Assembly (NCBI RefSeq): GCF_014205765.1
Contig: NZ_JACIIZ010000022.1
Span: 1 to 64,000 of the forward strand
Direction of reading: 5' to 3'
Length of the DNA: 64,000 nucleotides
Origin: Nitrospirillum iridis
Lineage (GTDB): Bacteria; Pseudomonadota; Alphaproteobacteria; Azospirillales; Azospirillaceae
Of the stretch, positions 1-7,007 are shown piece after piece. The notes under the pieces are model-generated. The model made no database searches, was not told the DNA's origin, and saw nothing but the letters and a program-made list of their open reading frames with translations. The translations under genes were made by a program, and so were the position numbers. The stretch's first letter is position 1. Every line of letters starts with the position of its first letter.

Positions 1-256
1 GGCGGCAATCGAGGCCCGGGTGCAGGCGAGCTTTGATGCCCTGGCGGACCGGATCCTTCCTGTCGACCGCGAGATCGCGGCCCTATGGGGCAGGTCGTTG
101 GGCGCCAGCGATAAACATACCGACGACACCGGATTGGCAGCCACCGCCCGCATCCATCGGCTGATTCTTGTTACCCGAAATACCACCGACGTGGCCGGGC
201 GGGGCGTTACCACCCTCGACCCCTACTCTGCGTCTCCCCGGATACGGCCCGCCTGA
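1..256 (+). CDS. VapC-family PIN-domain toxin, C-terminal part
   Basis: The reading frame is open from the window edge (codons start at base 2) and ends at TGA 254-256, so only about the last 84 residues are seen. The pattern D..GLAATA followed by LVTRN matches the C-terminal half of PIN-domain ribonucleases of the VapC family, where the Asp in this segment is a metal ligand. The start codon and the usual upstream VapB antitoxin would lie left of the window. An internal GTG at 20 is unlikely to be the true start because the upstream codons also read as PIN sequence. It converges with the relaxase gene, with 23 bases between the stop codons. Confidence 0.75.
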   Translation, partial: AAIEARVQASFDALADRILPVDREIAALWGRSLGASDKHTDDTGLAATARIHRLILVTRNTTDVAGRGVTTLDPYSASPRIRPA

Positions 257-279
257 CGCGCCCCCTTTGGCCTATCCGA

Positions 280-1563
280 CTATCCGGGCGTAGGGCCACG
301 GCCCACGGGGAATCCCCAATCGGCGGTCCAATCCTGCTCCGGGGGTGAAACCACCAGACCTGTCCGCTGACGGGTAACCCGGACTGTGCCACCGACGGGC
401 AAGCTCGAACCATTGAGGTCGACGCCCAAGCGCAGGTAGTGGGACCGCCCCTCCTGGTCTTGGACAACGATGAACGGCCGGTCCGTCAACTCGTCGTCCA
501 AGCCCTTGGCGGTGATTTGACCGACGATGGGGTGGGCCGGCCCCTCTTGCCCATGGACTACCACGTCACCGACCGCACGGCCCAGCGTCTGGTTCATGGT
601 CCGAATAATGTCGCTGCGGCGGCCCATCGCCTTCAGCGTGGGCTCCGCATCCTCGACCAGGCACCAACGCCCTTCCCCGTCAGTCGAGGCCAACCCGAGG
701 GTCTGCAATCGCCGCAGCCGGCCGATGAGCAGGCCCTGAACCCCGGCCCCATCGCCCCAGCCCGACGCGGACCGCATGCCGATGACAGCGGTGGGATCGG
801 TGGTGGCCACCCGAGCCAGGGTGCGGTCCAGCTGCGTCCAGCGCTCGGCCTCCACCTCCCGCGCCAGCTTGGTCTGGATCTCCCACTCCGAGCGCGGCCC
901 CAGTTCCAGGGTGGCCAGCTCCTGGGCCCGCGCCCGCAGGCCTTGGGTGATGTAGGTGCGGTGGATGACAAGGTCGCGGCAGGCCTCGTCCTTGCCACGC
1001 ACGATCAGGTGGACGTGGGGGTTGTCGGTGTTCCAGTGGTCGACGGCCACCCAGTCCAGCCGGGTGCCCAGGTCACGCTCCATGGTCCGCGCCAGGTCGC
1101 GGGTGTAGGCCCGCAGGTCGGTGAGGTCGGCCGCATCCTCCGGGCTGACGATGAAGCGGAAGTGGTGGCGATCATCGGCGGTCCGGTTGACGAACGCCCG
1201 CACGTCGGCATCGTCGGTGTCCGCGCTGAACATCCGCGCCGGCTGGCCATCCCTCGTGACGCCCTCCCGGCGCAGATAGGCCAGGTGGGTTCCCAGCGGC
1301 GCCCCCCGCCGGCCGTGGCGGACGATGCGCGCCTTGACCACCACACGGCGCCCGCGCCGAGCCAGCAGGCCCCGGCTGAGCTTCCAGGCCATGCCGGCGC
1401 CCCGGCCGGCCATCGAGCGCTTGGAGCAGGTGGAGACGACGCCGACCTGGTCGCGCGCCACCAGCACCTTGGCCTTGAACAGGCGCGGCTGTCGCTCTGC
1501 CCGGAAGCGGCCCAGGCGGGGGTGCAGGAATGCGTCGGCATCCCGGTCACCTCGGCGCGGCAT
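280..1563 (-). CDS. DUF3363-type relaxase/mobilization nuclease, C-terminally truncated
   Basis: This is a predicted DNA relaxase that would nick oriT and pilot the strand during conjugation. Around residues 174-184 the segment DHWNTDNPHVHLIVRG gives the histidine-rich metal site of VirD2/TraI-type relaxases. The upstream RFIVSPEDAADL...YTRDL block is typical of the DUF3363 relaxase group. I start at ATG 1563, which gives the MPRRGDRDAD N-terminus expected of the family; the frame stays open to an ATG at 1626. The protein is about 427 aa, whereas family members are usually above 550. The usual C-terminal region after the RSHYLRLG segment is missing, and the reading frame stops just before a convergent VapC gene. 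It is the last gene of the transfer run. Confidence 0.8.
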   Translation of the reverse strand: MPRRGDRDADAFLHPRLGRFRAERQPRLFKAKVLVARDQVGVVSTCSKRSMAGRGAGMAWKLSRGLLARRGRRVVVKARIVRHGRRGAPLGTHLAYLRREGVTRDGQPARMFSADTDDADVRAFVNRTADDRHHFRFIVSPEDAADLTDLRAYTRDLARTMERDLGTRLDWVAVDHWNTDNPHVHLIVRGKDEACRDLVIHRTYITQGLRARAQELATLELGPRSEWEIQTKLAREVEAERWTQLDRTLARVATTDPTAVIGMRSASGWGDGAGVQGLLIGRLRRLQTLGLASTDGEGRWCLVEDAEPTLKAMGRRSDIIRTMNQTLGRAVGDVVVHGQEGPAHPIVGQITAKGLDDELTDRPFIVVQDQEGRSHYLRLGVDLNGSSLPVGGTVRVTRQRTGLVVSPPEQDWTADWGFPVGRGPTPG

Positions 1564-1797
1564 GATGCCCCCGTGCCAACGGACTCCAGGAAAACAGCAC
1601 CTCTGCGCGGACGGGCGGCACGGCACCCAAAAGCTGGCACTGCGCGCGCGCCAGGCAATCCGACCCCGACAGCCCTATAAACCCACCCCACGGCACCGCC
1701 TTTAATCTTGCCGTCCGTCGTCCATCGGGATGTCCGGCGTCAATCCCTCGCCCCTTTCCGCCGATCATCGCCCGGCCCACGCCGGCTCGCTGGCCTC
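1564..1797. other. Gene-free spacer upstream of relaxase
   Basis: These 234 bases lie between the lytic transglycosylase stop and the relaxase start. The longer frames covering it look like shadow frames. No convincing hairpin or promoter was found. An oriT would be plausible here, next to the relaxase, but I see no diagnostic inverted repeat. Confidence 0.3.
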
Positions 1798-2376
1798 TCA
1801 CAGCGCCCTCCCGGCGTGGCTCAGAGCGACAAACAGCCCCTGGTCCGGCGCCAAAGGGTCCCTTGGGGCTTGGGTCCATCGCCGCAGCACCTGGGCGACA
1901 TAGTGCTGGGTTGCTGTCGGGAGCGGCTGGCCGGTGCGGGAATGGACCAACACACGGCCGAGCCCAGCGTGGTAGGCGGCCAGGGCGTCCACAGGCCCGA
2001 AGCGCTCCCGCAACTCGGCCAGAAGGGCGGCACCGGCCAGCAGGTTGTCACGCACCTGGTAAGCACTGGCGCCCAAGTGCAGGCGGGCCCGCAAGGCGGC
2101 CCAGGTTCCGGGCATCAGCTGGGTCAGCCCCATGGCCCCGGCTGGTGAGGTCGCGGCCGGGTCGCCGGCGCTTTCCACCGCCACCACAGCCGTCAGCAAG
2201 GACGGCGGCAGGTGGAAGCGTGCAGCGGCCTCGGCGATCTCGGTGGCTACCTCAGGGGCGATCCCGGCCTGCCTATGCACAGTCGCCCTCACACACGGCT
2301 GCGAAGGCTGCAACGGCGCGAACAGCGGGCTGGCGGTGGCGAGGCCGCAGGCGGCGGCCAGGGTCAGGACGGGCAT
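1798..2376 (-). CDS. Lytic transglycosylase (SLT/VirB1-like), conjugation-associated
   Basis: A predicted periplasmic murein hydrolase that opens peptidoglycan for the transfer apparatus. It begins with a short hydrophobic signal-like stretch (residues 2-20). It carries the SLT signatures in order: catalytic Glu68 in ESAGD, the GLTQLMPGTW motif about 20 residues later, AAYHAGLGRV, and the C-terminal YVAQVLRRW helix. At 192 aa it is the usual size for conjugation-linked members. It sits between the TraF-type peptidase and the relaxase, the position it occupies in related elements. ATG 2376 gives a signal peptide directly at the N-terminus, which supports this start. About 190 bases separate it from traF. 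A small frame in that gap (2364-2570) is low-complexity and not called. Confidence 0.85.
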   Translation of the reverse strand: MPVLTLAAACGLATASPLFAPLQPSQPCVRATVHRQAGIAPEVATEIAEAAARFHLPPSLLTAVVAVESAGDPAATSPAGAMGLTQLMPGTWAALRARLHLGASAYQVRDNLLAGAALLAELRERFGPVDALAAYHAGLGRVLVHSRTGQPLPTATQHYVAQVLRRWTQAPRDPLAPDQGLFVALSHAGRAL

Positions 2377-2566
2377 GGCGGTCTCCGGTGCGACAGCGAC
2401 GACGGAACGAGCGGAGCGCGGCCCTCAGCCACCGGGCTCGCCCGCGTCAAGGCCAAGCGCCGCTTGACCTTGACCCCGGCTGCGCGCGGCGGCGGACTGG
2501 AGGGCGGTCGGGACGACAGGATGTCGCCCCGGGGTCGAACAACAGGATGGCAAAGGATGGGCGGCG

Positions 2567-3085
2567 TCATGGGTCCCGCCTCACCCAGAACGGAATCGCC
2601 TGGCCCAGGACGGCGGTGAGCGGCGTCGGTCCAAAATACCTTCCGTCCAGCGCGTCGGTACGGTCGGGGTTCAGCAGCAACACCTCGCCGGGGAACAGCC
2701 GCCGGCAGCCGCGCCAGGCGGTGAGGGGCCGGCCCCGGCCATCGGCCTCCAGCGCCCGCGCCAGAGGGCGTCGGTCCACCAGCATCCAGCCGGCGCGGCC
2801 ACAGACCTGCTGCCCCGCCACCGCCGCCACCGGCTTCAGCAAGGGCATGCCCAGGGGCAGGTAGCCGCGATCCGCATAGAGGCGGGCCTGGGCGGCATCG
2901 GGCCGCACCAGCAGATAGGCGCCAGGGGCGGGACCGCCGTCAGCCAGGGGGCGGAGGCGATAGAGGCCGATGGGCGCGCTAGCGGTGGCGTTCCACACCA
3001 GCACAGGCCGGCGGCCTGGCGTGGCGAGGACCAGCAGCAGCACGGCGGCCAGGCCCGCCAGCAGGGGAGAGGTCTGGCGCGTCAT
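2567..3085 (-). CDS. traF: TraF-like conjugative transfer signal peptidase (S26 family)
   Basis: A membrane-bound serine peptidase that matures, and in RP4-type systems cyclizes, pilin subunits. The start at ATG 3085 gives 172 aa with an N-terminal transmembrane segment (about residues 7-22). The catalytic Ser/Lys dyad fits Ser36 in the SAPIGLYR box and Lys84 in GMPLLKPVAAVAG, both at the family spacing. The C-terminal LLNP..DALDGRYFGP box is also typical. The gene overlaps the upstream DUF2840 gene by ATGA (3082-3085), indicating translational coupling. The pilin and Trb assembly genes it would serve are not in this window. Confidence 0.88.
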   Translation of the reverse strand: MTRQTSPLLAGLAAVLLLVLATPGRRPVLVWNATASAPIGLYRLRPLADGGPAPGAYLLVRPDAAQARLYADRGYLPLGMPLLKPVAAVAGQQVCGRAGWMLVDRRPLARALEADGRGRPLTAWRGCRRLFPGEVLLLNPDRTDALDGRYFGPTPLTAVLGQAIPFWVRRDP

Positions 3086-3591
3086 GACCCCACCCTCCGG
3101 CGCCGACACCACGCGGCATGCTGATCCCGGCCATAGCGCCGGGGGGCTTGGCCACAAGCAAGGCGGTTGTGGGCATGGCGCCAGTAGTCCGGCGCCACCG
3201 CCGCCGGGTCGAAGCCGTCCGCCTCCAGCATGTCGACCAGCTCCAGCGTGCGCTTCACCCGGGGCCAGCCCGACAGGCTCAGCAGGCTGTCACCCCCAGG
3301 ATCGACGCCGGGAACGGTGACCCGCCCCTCCCCGGCGGCGCAGGCCCGCAGGATGTCGATGCGGGAGAGGACGGTACCGTGGGCGTTACCCTCCCACCGC
3401 ACGTAGCCGAACACGGCGCCGGGGGCGAAGAACAGCAGGCGCCGCCGCCGGTCCAACACCTGGTCCGCCACCGGATGGCCGAAACGCAGCCAGCGCTCGA
3501 TCCAGTCGCGGTGGAACACCAGTTCGACACTGGTCAGGGGGCTGGCCAAAGGGCTGGTCGGGGAGCCACCCAGGGAAGCCGGCGCGGTCAT
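3082..3591 (-). CDS. DUF2840 protein
   Basis: This 169-aa protein matches the DUF2840 family found between parA and traF in alphaproteobacterial mobile elements. Recognizable blocks are RWLRFG, DRRRRLLFFAPG, FGYVRWEGNAHGTVLSRIDI, and PDYWRHAHNRLACGQAPRRY near the C-terminus. No biochemical function is known. Conserved basic and aromatic residues and its fixed place beside traF suggest a role in element maintenance or transfer, but that is only context. It overlaps its neighbours by four bases on both sides, so it belongs to the parA-traF operon. Confidence 0.85.
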   Translation of the reverse strand: MTAPASLGGSPTSPLASPLTSVELVFHRDWIERWLRFGHPVADQVLDRRRRLLFFAPGAVFGYVRWEGNAHGTVLSRIDILRACAAGEGRVTVPGVDPGGDSLLSLSGWPRVKRTLELVDMLEADGFDPAAVAPDYWRHAHNRLACGQAPRRYGRDQHAAWCRRRRVGS

Positions 3592-3830
3592 GACGCCCCC
3601 GCCCCGAAGCGCTCCTCCAGCATCGCCCGCAGCAGATCGGCCACGGTGACGCCCTGACGGAAGGCCGCCACCTTGATGCGGCCGCGCAAGGCCGGTGTCA
3701 CGTCGATGGTCAGGCGGGCGCTGTAGGCCTGGGCCTTGGGGGCGGTGCGGCCCTTGCCGTCGCCATCGACCCAGCGTTGGGCATCGTCGCGTGGACGGGC
3801 ACCGAGCATGGGGGCGGGCCGGCGGGTCAT
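3588..3830 (-). CDS. Small ribbon-helix-helix-like protein encoded after ParA
   Basis: This is an 80-aa basic protein. Its C-terminal half (AYSARLTIDVTPALRGRIKVAAFRQGVTVADLLRAMLEERF, residues 35-75) reads as a beta strand followed by two helices. That fits the ribbon-helix-helix fold of plasmid ParG/CopG-type proteins. Its gene lies directly after parA and overlaps it by ATGA, the position of a partition partner or operon autorepressor. It is therefore a candidate centromere-binding partner of this ParA, distinct from the large ParB encoded at 13566-15470. Fold and role are inferred from pattern and position. Confidence 0.65.
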   Translation of the reverse strand: MTRRPAPMLGARPRDDAQRWVDGDGKGRTAPKAQAYSARLTIDVTPALRGRIKVAAFRQGVTVADLLRAMLEERFGAGAS

Positions 3831-4465
3831 GGCCGCCCCCGCAGCACCTCGGCGGCGAGCGCCGCCACCTCGCGCACCGCCGGCGAGGCCCGGTCGATCT
3901 CCCGCGCCAGCAGGCCGGAGCCCGCCGCCTCGGCGTAGATCACCCGCTGGGCCAGGCTGGCCTCCAGCGCCGGCACGCCCAGGCTGGCGATGGCGCGCTG
4001 GACCTCCCGGGCGATGCGGGTGCGCACCACCCGGCGGTTGACGACGAAGTGGGCCTTCAGCTCCGGCCGGTAGACGCGGGCCTCGGCCACCAGGTCCAGC
4101 ATGGCCTGGCTGGCCCAGACGTCGAAGCCGGACGGCTGCACCGGCACCAGCACCCGCTCCGCCGCCAGCAGGGCGGAGCGCACCAGGGCGGTGGTGCGCG
4201 GCGGCCCGTCGATGACAACGTGGGTGACGCCCCGCGCCAGGTCCGGCACCTCGCGGTGCAGGGTCTCCCGCGCCAGGCCCACCATGCCGAACAGTCGGCG
4301 GCGCCCCGCCCGTGCCCGCTGTTCCGCCCAGTCCTGGGCGGAGGCCTGGGGATCGGCGTCAACCAGCAGCACGGACGCCCCAGCCCGCCCCCACTCCCCG
4401 GCCAGGTGCAAGGCCAAGGTGGTCTTGCCCGCCCCGCCCTTCTGCGTCAGCACGGCGACGATCAT
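3827..4465 (-). CDS. parA: ParA-family partition ATPase
   Basis: This 212-aa protein is a MinD/ParA-type ATPase for segregation of the excised element. The deviant Walker A motif KGGAGKTT is at residues 9-16, VLLVDADPQ follows at about 35-43, and the DGPPRTTAL Walker B/switch region comes next. It lacks an N-terminal HTH, so it is the short (type Ib-like) form that relies on a separate DNA-binding partner. The small gene immediately downstream fits that role. ATG 4465 is the first codon after the iteron region, and the gene reads away from the replication gene. It is the first gene of the operon running through DUF2840 and traF. Confidence 0.9.
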   Translation of the reverse strand: MIVAVLTQKGGAGKTTLALHLAGEWGRAGASVLLVDADPQASAQDWAEQRARAGRRRLFGMVGLARETLHREVPDLARGVTHVVIDGPPRTTALVRSALLAAERVLVPVQPSGFDVWASQAMLDLVAEARVYRPELKAHFVVNRRVVRTRIAREVQRAIASLGVPALEASLAQRVIYAEAAGSGLLAREIDRASPAVREVAALAAEVLRGRP

Positions 4466-4516
4466 GGCCGCCTCGCGCGCGGGCGCGGCCGTAGGGCACT
4501 ACCCTCAACAACTACC

Positions 4517-4542
4517 AAGAGTCTATTAAGAGTCAAAGAGTC
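4517..4542. repeat. Three AAGAGTC heptamers in an AT-richer stretch
   Basis: The heptamer AAGAGTC occurs at 4517-4523, 4528-4534 and 4536-4542, inside a locally AT-richer segment just upstream of parA. It may be a melting region of the origin or an operator for the parA promoter. No function is shown. Confidence 0.4.
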
Positions 4543-4598
4543 AGGGATTTGGACAGCGCGAATTCGTGAATAGTGCCAATGGCTTGCCGACCACCCCC

Positions 4599-4657
4599 AC
4601 GCCTGATCCACCGTCGATTCACGCCTGTTCCACCGTGGCGGCACGCCTGATCCACCG
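4599..4657. repeat. Three iterons with 22-bp period: candidate replication origin
   Basis: ACGCCTGATCCACCG occurs at 4599-4613 and 4643-4657, and with a single change (GATCC to GTTCC) at 4621-4635. The starts are exactly 22 bases apart, two helical turns, as expected for initiator-bound iterons. They lie between the 3' end of repA (4665) and parA, next to the AAGAGTC heptamers. TTATCCCCA-like (about 4695) and GTGGATAA (about 4916) matches to DnaA boxes lie nearby within the repA end. This suggests oriV or the autoregulatory operator of the element. Confidence 0.7.
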
Positions 4658-4664
4658 AGAGGAT

Positions 4665-5501
4665 TCACAGCTGAGCCTCCCCGTCTGTGGATGAAACCCC
4701 CGGCTTATCCCCAGGCACCACGGCGGCACTGTGGACGGACTCGGTGGATCGGGCGGCGTGCAGGGCCTCCCGCCCGTGGTGTCGCACCAGGGTCAGGGCA
4801 TAGCCCGCCAATACGCCCCCGCGCGCGATGCCACGCAGGTCCGCGATGAAATCGACCGGCCGGGCCAAGCTGCCGGACCGGGCCTGGAGGTCGGCCAGGG
4901 CGATGGTCCAGCCGGTGGATAACCCGGCGTGCCGGCGCAGCAGGCGCCACAGCCAACGCTCCACCCCGCCGGTCAGCCGCAGATAGGCACGGTCAATCCG
5001 CAGCACCCGGCGGCGGATGACGACCGCTGTCCACAGCCATTCCGGCAGCAGAATGATCAAGCCGTCGCCATCAGCGGTCCACTTCTCGATCCAATGGAAG
5101 CGGTGCCCCTCGGCAACGGTGGCGCCCAGGGTGGTCTCCACCTCGCTGGCCGCCAGCCGATCCAGCGCCTGGGCCAGCGCAACGTATTGCGCCCGGCCGG
5201 TGCCGCGCCCGAGAAAGCGTAGAACCTGAAAAGCGGGAGCACGTAAAAGCGGCACCGGCTGCAGCCCCCGGTCGCGCCCCTCGGCCAGTTGCGAGACCGC
5301 CCAGATCAACAGGTCGGCGTCCCAGAGGGTGGCGAGGCCCGGCCCTGCGGCCGGGGTCGACACCCGTAGATGGTCGCCGGCGCGGTGGTGATACAGCGGC
5401 CGATGGCGAGGACGCTTCGCCAGGGAAAAGCACGGCCAGACCATCAGGTCGATGGCATCGCGCACCGGGGCCCCGGCATGGATGGCGGGAAAGTCGCGCA
5501 T
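4665..5501 (-). CDS. repA: Replication initiator protein A (RepA-like)
   Basis: This 278-aa protein matches the replication initiator protein A family of broad-host-range plasmids and ICEs. The segment RPLYHHRAGDHLRVS (residues 35-50), LLIWAVSQLAEG, the HWIEKW block and the RAYLRLTGGVERWLWRLLRRH helix are the family landmarks. These proteins carry winged-helix domains that bind iterons. Three 22-bp-spaced repeats lie immediately past the stop codon. The start ATG 5501 is three bases downstream of the AlpA-like stop, so both are probably co-transcribed. Replication of an excised ICE intermediate is the likely role. Confidence 0.85.
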   Translation of the reverse strand: MRDFPAIHAGAPVRDAIDLMVWPCFSLAKRPRHRPLYHHRAGDHLRVSTPAAGPGLATLWDADLLIWAVSQLAEGRDRGLQPVPLLRAPAFQVLRFLGRGTGRAQYVALAQALDRLAASEVETTLGATVAEGHRFHWIEKWTADGDGLIILLPEWLWTAVVIRRRVLRIDRAYLRLTGGVERWLWRLLRRHAGLSTGWTIALADLQARSGSLARPVDFIADLRGIARGGVLAGYALTLVRHHGREALHAARSTESVHSAAVVPGDKPGVSSTDGEAQL

Positions 5502-5504
5502 GGG

Positions 5505-5768
5505 TCATCGCCTTCCCAACGACGAGGCCCGACGCGGCGGCCGAACGAGGGTGGGTGTGACATCGGTGGTGGAGGTCCGCCGGCCCTGGTCGGCCCAGCG
5601 CTGCAGGTCGTCGACGGCGTAGACCACGCGACCACCGATCTTGCGATAGACGGGCCCGGTGCCAAAGGTGCGGTGCTTCTCCAGCGTGCGGCCGGACAGG
5701 CCCAGAAGCCGGGCGGCCTCCGGTGTGCGCAGATAGCGCGGCGGCAGGGGGGAATGAGGATCGGGCAT
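5505..5768 (-). CDS. AlpA/MerR-like helix-turn-helix DNA-binding protein
   Basis: This 87-aa protein has a central winged-helix domain. RYLRTPEAARLLGLSGRTLEKHRTF forms the HTH and GPVYRKIGGRVVYAVDDLQRWAD forms the wing, which is the pattern of AlpA or Xis-type and plasmid-associated HTH proteins. I chose ATG 5768 (MPDPHSPLPP), since it leaves a short tail before the HTH; the frame continues upstream to 5825. It directly precedes repA, so it may regulate repA or act as a directionality factor. The assignment to a specific regulon is inference. Confidence 0.75.
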   Translation of the reverse strand: MPDPHSPLPPRYLRTPEAARLLGLSGRTLEKHRTFGTGPVYRKIGGRVVYAVDDLQRWADQGRRTSTTDVTPTLVRPPRRASSLGRR

Positions 5769-5995
5769 GGGCGCACCCTGGCGTGTCGGGGCGGCCCACC
5801 GGAAACGGGGCCGCATCGCCGGCAACCATCAGCGCGTCGCCCCCGCTTGGGGATGGACGAAGATTGGGGGGTGCGGAAAACGTCCTCCCCCCCGGCATCG
5901 GCACACGACGACCTGCCCGTAAGGGGGAGACGCGCCGCCCAGGCATCATGCCTTCGGCAGAGGCCCGCATGTCCAGCTTGCCGATACACGGGGTG

Positions 5996-6013
5996 CGCGT
6001 ATTTGATTACGCG
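5996..6013. promoter_or_regulatory. Inverted repeat CGCGTA-6-TACGCG upstream of 6056 operon
   Basis: CGCGTA (5996-6001), spacer TTTGAT, then TACGCG (6008-6013). The symmetry extends imperfectly outward to about 5988-6022 (ACGGG..CCCGT). It lies about 45 bases before the start at 6056, a good position for an operator. Its half-site CGCGTATT also occurs in the dyad at 8380-8412. Confidence 0.45.
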
Positions 6014-6055
6014 GGACACCCGTCCCGCCCATCGGTTCAGTCGAGGAGCGCGAAG

Positions 6056-6700
6056 ATGGCGGAAACCCTGACCGTGAGCCACCGCTGGCTCCGGGACGAT
6101 GCCATGGCCTTGCTCTTGAGCGAGGCGTCCTGTGACTTTGGCATGCTTAACCAGACGCCCGATCCCCAGAAGGCCCGCGCCCTGGTGGCCGGCCTCTGCC
6201 TCATCCGCATGAGCGACAATTTCCGCTTCGCGTTCGAGAAGGAATTGGACACCTTGCGGCACACGCCCGGCTGGGGACCGTTCTATTCCTGGATGATCAT
6301 GACCAAGTTCCAGGTAACGGAGAATCCGGACGAATACCCGTTCTCCCTCACCGATCGGGAATTCGATTACTACGCCACCAAGGAGTTCAGTGGCAAAATC
6401 GTTGACGTCCAGGGCATTTACAAGCCGCCGAACTTCTATACCGCCTTGGGCCAGGACATAGGCGCTTTCTTCCTCGGCGTCAGCGCGGGGATGATAGCCA
6501 CCGCTTTCATTCCAGAGGCTGCCGGCGCTGCGGCCCTGAGCGGAGCCGCCTTTGGAACAACGGCGGCGCGAGCGGCGGTCAGCAGTCTAGCGGGCGCCGT
6601 CACCAGCCGTTTGATGCCCGGCAACTCCTGGGCGGCCGCGCGGGCGGGACGGCTGTGGCCTCGTTACCTTGCGGAATACAATCGACGGATGCTGCGATGA
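6056..6700 (+). CDS. Unknown 214-aa protein with glycine/alanine-rich hydrophobic segment
   Basis: I do not recognise this protein. The start ATG 6056 has a good ribosome site (GAGGAG at 6042-6047). Residues 1-130 are soluble, with many aromatics (WGPFYSWMIM, DREFDYYATKEF). Residues 135-185 are a long Gly/Ala-rich hydrophobic stretch, which could be one or two membrane-inserting helices of the glycine-zipper type. The C-terminus is basic (RAGRLWPRYLAEYNRRMLR). Codon use is slightly less GC-biased than in its neighbours. It is translationally coupled by ATGA to a three-helix membrane protein. A membrane-active toxin with a protecting partner is one possible reading, but there is no direct evidence of toxicity. 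Confidence 0.55.
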   Translation: MAETLTVSHRWLRDDAMALLLSEASCDFGMLNQTPDPQKARALVAGLCLIRMSDNFRFAFEKELDTLRHTPGWGPFYSWMIMTKFQVTENPDEYPFSLTDREFDYYATKEFSGKIVDVQGIYKPPNFYTALGQDIGAFFLGVSAGMIATAFIPEAAGAAALSGAAFGTTAARAAVSSLAGAVTSRLMPGNSWAAARAGRLWPRYLAEYNRRMLR

Positions 6701-6978
6701 GCGTCGTGGCTGTCCGCAGTTGGATCGCCCGCTATGGCCGCTGGTTGATAGTAGTCGGCTGGTTTTTGGCATTCTTCAGCCAAGGCGATAAACGCTACGA
6801 GTACACCATTCTTGGGCTGGTTATTGCCTCGATAGGCGCCTGGGGCCTTTTACTCCACGCCGACATGCCGGGTAAGTCCTTTGGCTACCGCCGTCCTTTT
6901 TTGACTACTCTGCTATGGATGGCCCTCGGGTTAACCATACTGTACGTCTGGCTGTTCTTCGCGGTGCAAACACCGTAA
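6697..6978 (+). CDS. Small three-helix membrane protein coupled to upstream unknown gene
   Basis: A 93-aa hydrophobic protein starting at ATG 6697, which overlaps the upstream stop by four bases. Three transmembrane segments are visible at about residues 15-28, 36-53 and 68-90, separated by a short charged loop (QGDKRYEY) and a basic loop (GKSFGYRR). No family is recognised. The overlap implies equal production with the preceding protein and a joint role, for example a membrane partner or immunity protein. It is AT-richer than the backbone, like its partner, which suits recently gained cargo. Confidence 0.55.
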   Translation: MSVVAVRSWIARYGRWLIVVGWFLAFFSQGDKRYEYTILGLVIASIGAWGLLLHADMPGKSFGYRRPFLTTLLWMALGLTILYVWLFFAVQTP

Positions 6979-7007
6979 AGGGATTCCGCCGTTCGCTGTT
7001 GGTCCAG

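Noticed and set aside
439-1680. 413-aa + strand frame opposite the relaxase gene
   Set aside because: It mirrors the codon bias of the minus-strand relaxase, is rich in Pro/Gly/His/Gln and has no domain pattern.
2364-2570. 68-aa minus-strand frame whose ATG overlaps the TraF stop
   Set aside because: The ATGA overlap is tempting, but the protein is low-complexity Pro/Arg/Ser and its end runs into the transglycosylase signal peptide.
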